This document shows, piece after piece, positions 59,001 through 64,000 of a stretch of DNA of 64,000 bases (its first letter is position 1; every line of letters begins with the position of its first letter). The position numbers and the translations under genes are program-made. The notes under the pieces are model-generated. The model did no database searches, was not told where the DNA came from, and saw nothing but the letters and a program-made list of their open reading frames with translations. The stretch spans positions 62,001 through 126,000 of the forward strand of contig JAPEUQ010000013.1 in NCBI GenBank assembly GCA_027946365.1, written 5' to 3'. The DNA is from Kalmusia sp. IMI 367209 (taxonomy: Eukaryota > Ascomycota > Dothideomycetes > Pleosporales > Didymosphaeriaceae).

Positions 59001-59788
59001 ATGCGAATTCGACCTTTTATTAGGGCTGACCACCCTCAAGTTGCAGAAATCACCTTTCAGGCCTTCCAAAAGGACGAGTTCTTCGATTGGCTGAGCCCTG
59101 GCCGGCACAAATACCCAGAAGACCTCCGCAGGAGTCAACGTGTACGCCTGCGCTACCGTCTTGTCGATGTAGGGCAATATGGTTTCGTAGTTGTGACCGA
59201 AGAAGGGGACCCCGACTGGAGCGGCAAAGAAGAAATTATGGGTTTTGCCTTCTTACTTCGAATAGGCCAGGATGGAAAAACAGTGGGGTGGCAAGCGGAC
59301 TCGCTCTTTAACAGTAAATCATCCCCATAACTCATCAGATAAAATGCATGTTGATCGCATTAGAAATTGAACGCCAGCTTATTCGGTGGGAACAGTGGTA
59401 TGATGCGACATTCATGGACCGCGCCGCGGATCCCAAGCATATGAAGGAGCTTCTGGATCTGGCACCATGGACCTTTTTCAAGCCCATCAACCCCCGGTGG
59501 CACTTAGGCCTTATTGGAGTATCGCCAAAATTTCAGCGTCGAGGAGTCGGTAGCATGCTGGTCCAGCAGGGACAGAAGTTCGCGGCACAAGAAGGAGTAC
59601 CAATGACGCTGGAGGCCAGTGTCGTGGGAAGAAGGTTATACTTGAAGAATGGGTTCAAGAAGGTGCATGAAATGGCAATATGTGATGGTTATGTGGACCA
59701 TCTCATGGTTTGGGAACCGGCTGGTTCAGAGGGGACGTGGCTGGAAGATATTGAGGGGGGCACTGCGCGTATGAAGGGTGCGAATTGA
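59001..59788 (+). CDS. GNAT-family N-acetyltransferase
   Basis: Acetyl-CoA-dependent acyltransferase, acceptor unknown. Two exons (59001-59313, 59364-59788; 50-nt intron GTAAAT..TTAG) give 245 aa from Met 59001 (MRIRPFIRADHPQVAEITFQ). An upstream in-frame Met at 58926 is less likely. The C-terminal half has the GNAT motif A LGLIGVSPKFQRRGVGSMLV with the Q/R-x-x-G-x-G/A pyrophosphate loop (RRGVGS), followed by VPMTLEASVVGRRLYLKNGF (motif B, Y-x-K-x-GF), typical of fungal GNAT proteins. A CCAAT-type element (ATTGG, 58869) lies upstream. Not in an obvious cluster. Confidence 0.85.
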
Positions 59789-60191
59789 CGTCCGTTTTGA
59801 GGGATGTATTATCCCAGGGTGTACAATACAAACGCACAGTGTACAAAAACCATAGACTAGAGGAGACAAATTTCTCATTGACTATTCGTGGACTGTAACC
59901 CTGCTCGAACGAAGGGAAGCCCGACACGAGAGACATCACGTGGTCTCGTGCCAGCCGCTAGTCTCAATCAGTCTTACGGCTAAATTAATGTCGTCGGCTT
60001 TCGTGGATCAACCCCGCCGCCTATTTACAGTCTCCCACATCTCACTCATTCATACCACCGTCTTGCACGCCTAATACTGGTCTAATACTTTCTTTTTGGA
60101 GTCACTCTGTCGATTGCATTCTACTTGCCCGTTCAACAAGCGCGTCACCCCACTCAACCTCGACGCGACTCGCGTCACGCAACCCAGCACA

Positions 60192-62027
60192 ATGCCTCCG
60201 AAACGACCGCTTGCGCGAAAGCGGCAGACGAAACTGAATTTCTCACCTGCCTCCGATGCCTCACCAAAACCCGCAAAAATTATCTCCGTGAGCAGCGACA
60301 GTAGTGATGCTGGTCCCTCGCCAAGCCACCCAGCAAAGCGACGAAGGCTTGAGCAAGAAACAATGCGAGGTATGAACCTGGGCATGCCGGTCACTCAAAG
60401 CAAACGTAGCATGTTTGATAGCTCGGACAATGAAATAAATATATCATCGGGCAGCTCCTCGTCATCGGACGACAGCGACAGCGGAGATGGTATTTCAGTC
60501 TTGCCTGCTCCAACAAAGGCTCGCCGACAAGCGCAAAGGGTGGAAGACTCGGATGAGGAGAATGATCGATCAAAACACGCAAAACGTGCTGCTCGGCGGG
60601 CTCCCACACCGCAGGATGATACATCGGAAGAAGAAAGTGAAAACGAAGTGCATACTATTCCACGAAAGCAAAGACGGAGACGAGATCACTCGAAAGCTTT
60701 GTCGAATGAAGAAGCGCCACGGTCAAATAAAAGAAATCGTTGGACAAAGCGACGTGCTTCCACACCTGAAGGGGGCATTGAAGAGGAGCAAGAGCAGGAT
60801 GACAGAGCGAACGACGAAGCAGACGAGCTGAAGGAGGAATTGGCCTTCTTGCAATCCTCTCCACTTCCCAATAGGGAGAGGCTGCGCAGTACGCAGCCAT
60901 CCAAGGCAAAGACTGGGCGGGAGAAAGCTCTTGAAGCTTTGAAGAAGCGCCGCGCAGTCACTAGTGATCTGCCATCGTCATCAGCAGGACGGAAGAAACC
61001 CATAATCGTTGATTCAGATTCAGATATGGATACAGATCTTGAAGTCATTCAGGAAGAACAGGATGGAGGCTCGAGCGAGGAGGAAGGTAGTGCGGAAGAA
61101 GGCGAAGATGAAGATAACATGGCCACGGCTCATGAAGCATTCAACGAGAACGAAGATGACGAAGCCTTTATCGACGATGAAGACGCACTTATTGGCATGC
61201 CGGTCGATCACCCCAGCATACCGCTTCAATTCAGCAGTATGAGGAATAAAAAGCCTCGCGAGCTGTTCAAATACGCCATCGAATGGATGGTCCAAAAGAA
61301 AATCAATCCTGCATTCTCTTCAGATGACGAGATCTACCATATGACATTCCAGAAGCTCAACGACGAAGTCAATGGTCTCGCCAGTTCAAAATATCATTCT
61401 TCAGTCTGGACGGCAGACTTCACGAGAGCGATCAAAGCGCGACCTGAACTCGTCGTGAACGATATTGATAAGCATATGCGGGCTATCATGGAACCTCATT
61501 GCGAGGCCTGCAATCGCAAAAATCATACCGCGACCTCCGAGCTGTCTTTGACTGGGAAGCCGTATGATAAAGATACTTTGGAACCTCTCGCTAATAACGC
61601 GTCCGACTCTGACTCTGATTCCGACTCATCCGCCATCTCCTCAACTGGCTCAGAAGCAGCGCTCAACGGCGAAAAGCCAACATACGACAGTGCCGGGGAA
61701 CGAATCCCTCCCGAATCAAGGATCTTCAAGCTCGGTTCAACGTGTAGAGCCAATGCTCAAATCGCACATACTCTTTACCACTGGCGCTATCATCTGAACA
61801 GCTGGGTCGTCGACTACCTTGTTGCCCAAGGTCATTGCACGGCGGAACAGCTCGTGGCGCGGGACAAGTGGAGTGTGCGTAAGAGGGAAAAATACGGGAA
61901 CAAAATCGTGGACGAGATGGAGCGGGTCGGCGAGATCAAGAGACTACACCGACAATACAAGCAACAGGTAGATTTCGCACTTGAAGCTCAGAACGACTAC
62001 AGGCGAGGCTGGGGAAGGAGAGGCTAG
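60192..62027 (+). CDS. DUF4211 nuclear protein
   Basis: Fungal protein of unknown role with a C-terminal DUF4211-type domain. Single exon, 611 aa from MPPKRPLARKRQ (60192). An in-frame Met at 60096 would add a 32-residue leader that looks like 5'UTR. The N-terminal ~330 residues are disordered, with Ser/Asp/Glu-rich blocks (SSGSSSSSDDSDSGDG) and basic clusters (RKQRRRRDHSK). The N-terminal RQTKLNFSP resembles a PCNA-interaction-like peptide. The conserved domain begins near residue 355 with RELFKYAIEWMVQKKINPAF, then VWTADFTRAIKARPELVVND and CEACNRKNHTAT (a C-x2-C..H pair, possibly zinc binding), and ends with TLYHWRYHLNSWVVDYL. Chromatin or replication association is only inferred. Confidence 0.85.
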   Translation: MPPKRPLARKRQTKLNFSPASDASPKPAKIISVSSDSSDAGPSPSHPAKRRRLEQETMRGMNLGMPVTQSKRSMFDSSDNEINISSGSSSSSDDSDSGDGISVLPAPTKARRQAQRVEDSDEENDRSKHAKRAARRAPTPQDDTSEEESENEVHTIPRKQRRRRDHSKALSNEEAPRSNKRNRWTKRRASTPEGGIEEEQEQDDRANDEADELKEELAFLQSSPLPNRERLRSTQPSKAKTGREKALEALKKRRAVTSDLPSSSAGRKKPIIVDSDSDMDTDLEVIQEEQDGGSSEEEGSAEEGEDEDNMATAHEAFNENEDDEAFIDDEDALIGMPVDHPSIPLQFSSMRNKKPRELFKYAIEWMVQKKINPAFSSDDEIYHMTFQKLNDEVNGLASSKYHSSVWTADFTRAIKARPELVVNDIDKHMRAIMEPHCEACNRKNHTATSELSLTGKPYDKDTLEPLANNASDSDSDSDSSAISSTGSEAALNGEKPTYDSAGERIPPESRIFKLGSTCRANAQIAHTLYHWRYHLNSWVVDYLVAQGHCTAEQLVARDKWSVRKREKYGNKIVDEMERVGEIKRLHRQYKQQVDFALEAQNDYRRGWGRRG

Positions 62028-64000
62028 GCAAGTAGATGCACTTGTGATCTTTTGAGGAGGTGTTGTGTCGCGAGTTGCCCAGTGACAGGAATATAGTCAC
62101 CGAATTCACGAGAAATTTGCCCCGGCTGAGGATATGGGCGGCGTGTCATACCTGAAAGAAGCCCTCGCTTCACATCGTTCACCAATTCCTGTAGCTCCGG
62201 CATGACACTAGAAGTATTCCAGCCAGTATCATGCAGTGTTAAGCGAATGTGTTACCAGCAACCCCTTCATGTATAGCGCGCTCGACATAGCAGCTGGCGA
62301 AATTTACTGGTAGATACTCTTCCACAGTTTTCGACGGTCTTCACATAACATGCCGTATTGGGCATTTTGAAACAGCTTATGCGGCTTGTTTATCGATGGC
62401 GAATATCGACTTATTCGGAAGGCGCGTGGATTGGATACCCAGGTGGTTTTTTTGGCTTGCTTCCTTGATTTTTGCATCTGCTAGAAGTGTCTGAATGTAT
62501 CGTGCTCTTACTTTCGACGACATGTACAGAGCCTATCACGTAGCCCGATAAAGTTACTGTGGGTAGAAATGAAGTCCTTAGCGTTATTGAGCAGCGTTAA
62601 TGACAACGAGTTGAATACAAGAGCATTGGCGGTCTACGAACCGTAGAATGTTGTGAGTAGTGTAATTTTGCGGAATGTCGACACTGGCTAGCAGTGAGCC
62701 ATGGTCCGAAAGACGCCAGATGATAGTAGCAATCTTCCACAACATGATGAAATCTAACAATCCCACGCAACACAAAATATGCACGCACCAGGAGTGGTCC
62801 AATTACATTGCTTTGTGGACTCTTGAAGCGCCTAGCCGAAAGTGAATTCATGGTCCAATTTTGACACGTAGAGCATGAGCTTCGATCAGCTTAACCCACA
62901 GGTTTACCCAATTATTGGAATGACAGATGTGGATAGATAAGCATACATCTGACTTTTTAACACGAACATGCCCCTGATGGTGTCTCATCGCCAAGATGAA
63001 GCTAATTTAGAAAGAACCTCTATTCTGAGTCTCAACCCTAACCGCGGTGGCTCTGCCCCGAACAACAACAACGATGCAGTCCAAGGCGTAGTATGGTCTG
63101 CCTTGAAAATAATGAACGCTCCACACTCCTGGAACAGCAGATGACAGGAATGCTTACGATCCTTACTCTTCGAATCTAAGCTCGCAATCAGGGAACACTC
63201 CTCTCGTGCGAGCTTGAGCGTCACTGGATTTGCACTGAAGGTATGCTTTGTAAAGAAGACAATCATGGAGACAAAACCTTACCATCAAGCCCTTAGGTCT
63301 CAGTCTACATTGACACTGAATATGAAGCATAAGCTAAGCACTGATAAGGACCTGCGTGGCAACTTCCGCACCCCAACTTGGACTGATCCCTGGGCCAACA
63401 AGTTCTCACCGATCTATGAAGAGTAATCAGCCCACATCCAAGCCATGCAAACACGCAATGACAGTTCTAACTCCATGGTCAAGCTACTCACAAGCATTCC
63501 CCTCCATCTACACCCCACAGGATCTACCCGCCCTCATACCCACCTCCCGTCAACTTCCAACCCGCGGCCCCGCACCACTATACTTCCAAACAGCCACTTT
63601 AACTGATCAGCAAACAACATCTCCCGATCCTCCTGCCCCGTATCTAGCCAGCCACGGCACGACTCCACGCCAACCAACCCAACCCGCTCGTGAAACATTG
63701 CTGATCTCACCACCAAGCAACGCGCACCTCACCCCCATCCAACCACACCACCTGCCCACCACACGCCAAACCATGTCCCGCCCGGCCACGTGTACAAACT
63801 CCGAAAACGAAACAACCTCGCTCGACTCCCACCTCTGGTCCACCGCCTGACATCACCACGACACCATGAAACACACAACGCGCGACGCCCACCAAGCCAG
63901 CCAGGCCCACAACTCCCGTCCACCATCACCGAGCCACCCAGCGCCCGAGAATGGGGACTAGTCCCGCTCAACATGTAGCAGAGATAGCCATCGTTGTCAC
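62028..64000. other. 2-kb terminal stretch without a recognisable gene
   Basis: No gene that I can support. Minus-strand 62203-62024 holds a 59-codon coding-like frame (MPELQELVNDVKRGLLSG..), too short to name and overlapping the DUF4211 stop. The last 600 bases are Pro/Thr-coding-like, low-complexity C-rich sequence, open in several frames but without family resemblance. Confidence 0.4.

Noticed and set aside
62024..62203. 59-codon minus-strand frame MPELQELVND..
   Set aside because: Looks protein-like but is short, overlaps the DUF4211 stop codon and has no recognisable extension; left as a note only.
63356..63850. 164-aa Pro/Thr-rich ORF near the right edge
   Set aside because: C-rich low-complexity sequence open in several frames on both strands, no motif, no splice structure.

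Overview
This is nuclear DNA of a filamentous ascomycete (Pezizomycotina, possibly Dothideomycetes; the class is inferred only from the general look of the proteins). Evidence for a fungus: about 45-65 nt introns with GT..AG ends and CTAAC/CTAAT-like branch sites in most genes, two Zn(II)2Cys6 regulators, a TRI12-type MFS transporter, fungal-only families (Utp8, AIM6, SAF1, BRE4-like, DUF4211) and degenerate paralogues that look decayed. No bacterial, viral or intact transposon features were seen. All exon structures were worked out by hand from frame, splice sites and family resemblance. In nearly every multi-exon gene the joined exons sum to a multiple of three.

Layout. 1-17.2 kb: 3' part of NUP192, an MDR oxidoreductase, a head-to-head pair of mitochondrial genes (glycine cleavage H protein and mitoribosomal bS6m/MRP17), a decaying RING-finger gene, a TRI12-like MFS transporter, a ruined GMC oxidoreductase, and a large BRE4/FUSC-like membrane protein. 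17.6-27.6 kb: UTP8 and ELG1 (divergent), a frame-shifted ALB1-like gene, and an NmrA-like protein. 27.6-30.8 kb: a gene-poor island holding a full-length dead copy of GFA1. 30.8-43 kb: a coiled-coil, tail-anchored protein with four TQT motifs, AIM6, a CCDC137-like protein, eIF2B delta, SAF1 and an SDR. 43-49.3 kb: a C6 regulator with a one-base frameshift in a G6 run, about 2 kb without a recognisable gene, and a five-exon secreted protein. 49.7-62 kb: a Sec14-like protein, POL12, RPS29, a C6 regulator divergent from a dienelactone hydrolase, a GNAT acetyltransferase and a DUF4211 protein. 62-64 kb holds nothing I can name.

Most genes are housekeeping: nuclear pore, ribosome biogenesis (UTP8, ALB1, RPS29), replication (ELG1, POL12) and translation (GCD2). 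Between them lie accessory genes (MFS, GMC, NmrA, SDR, C6 factors, DLH). The accessory parts carry nearly all of the damage: two multiply disrupted enzyme pseudogenes, a RING gene with an in-frame stop and a lost zinc ligand, and a frameshifted regulator. The ALB1-like gene is the exception, being a housekeeping factor that appears in several frames.

No clearly new multi-gene system was found. The best leads are the TQT-array membrane coiled-coil protein (possible dynein light chain LC8 anchor), the decayed GFA1 paralogue, the 9-nt terminal exon of RPS29, and two pairs of 11-bp-phased direct repeats between the C6 regulator and the hydrolase.
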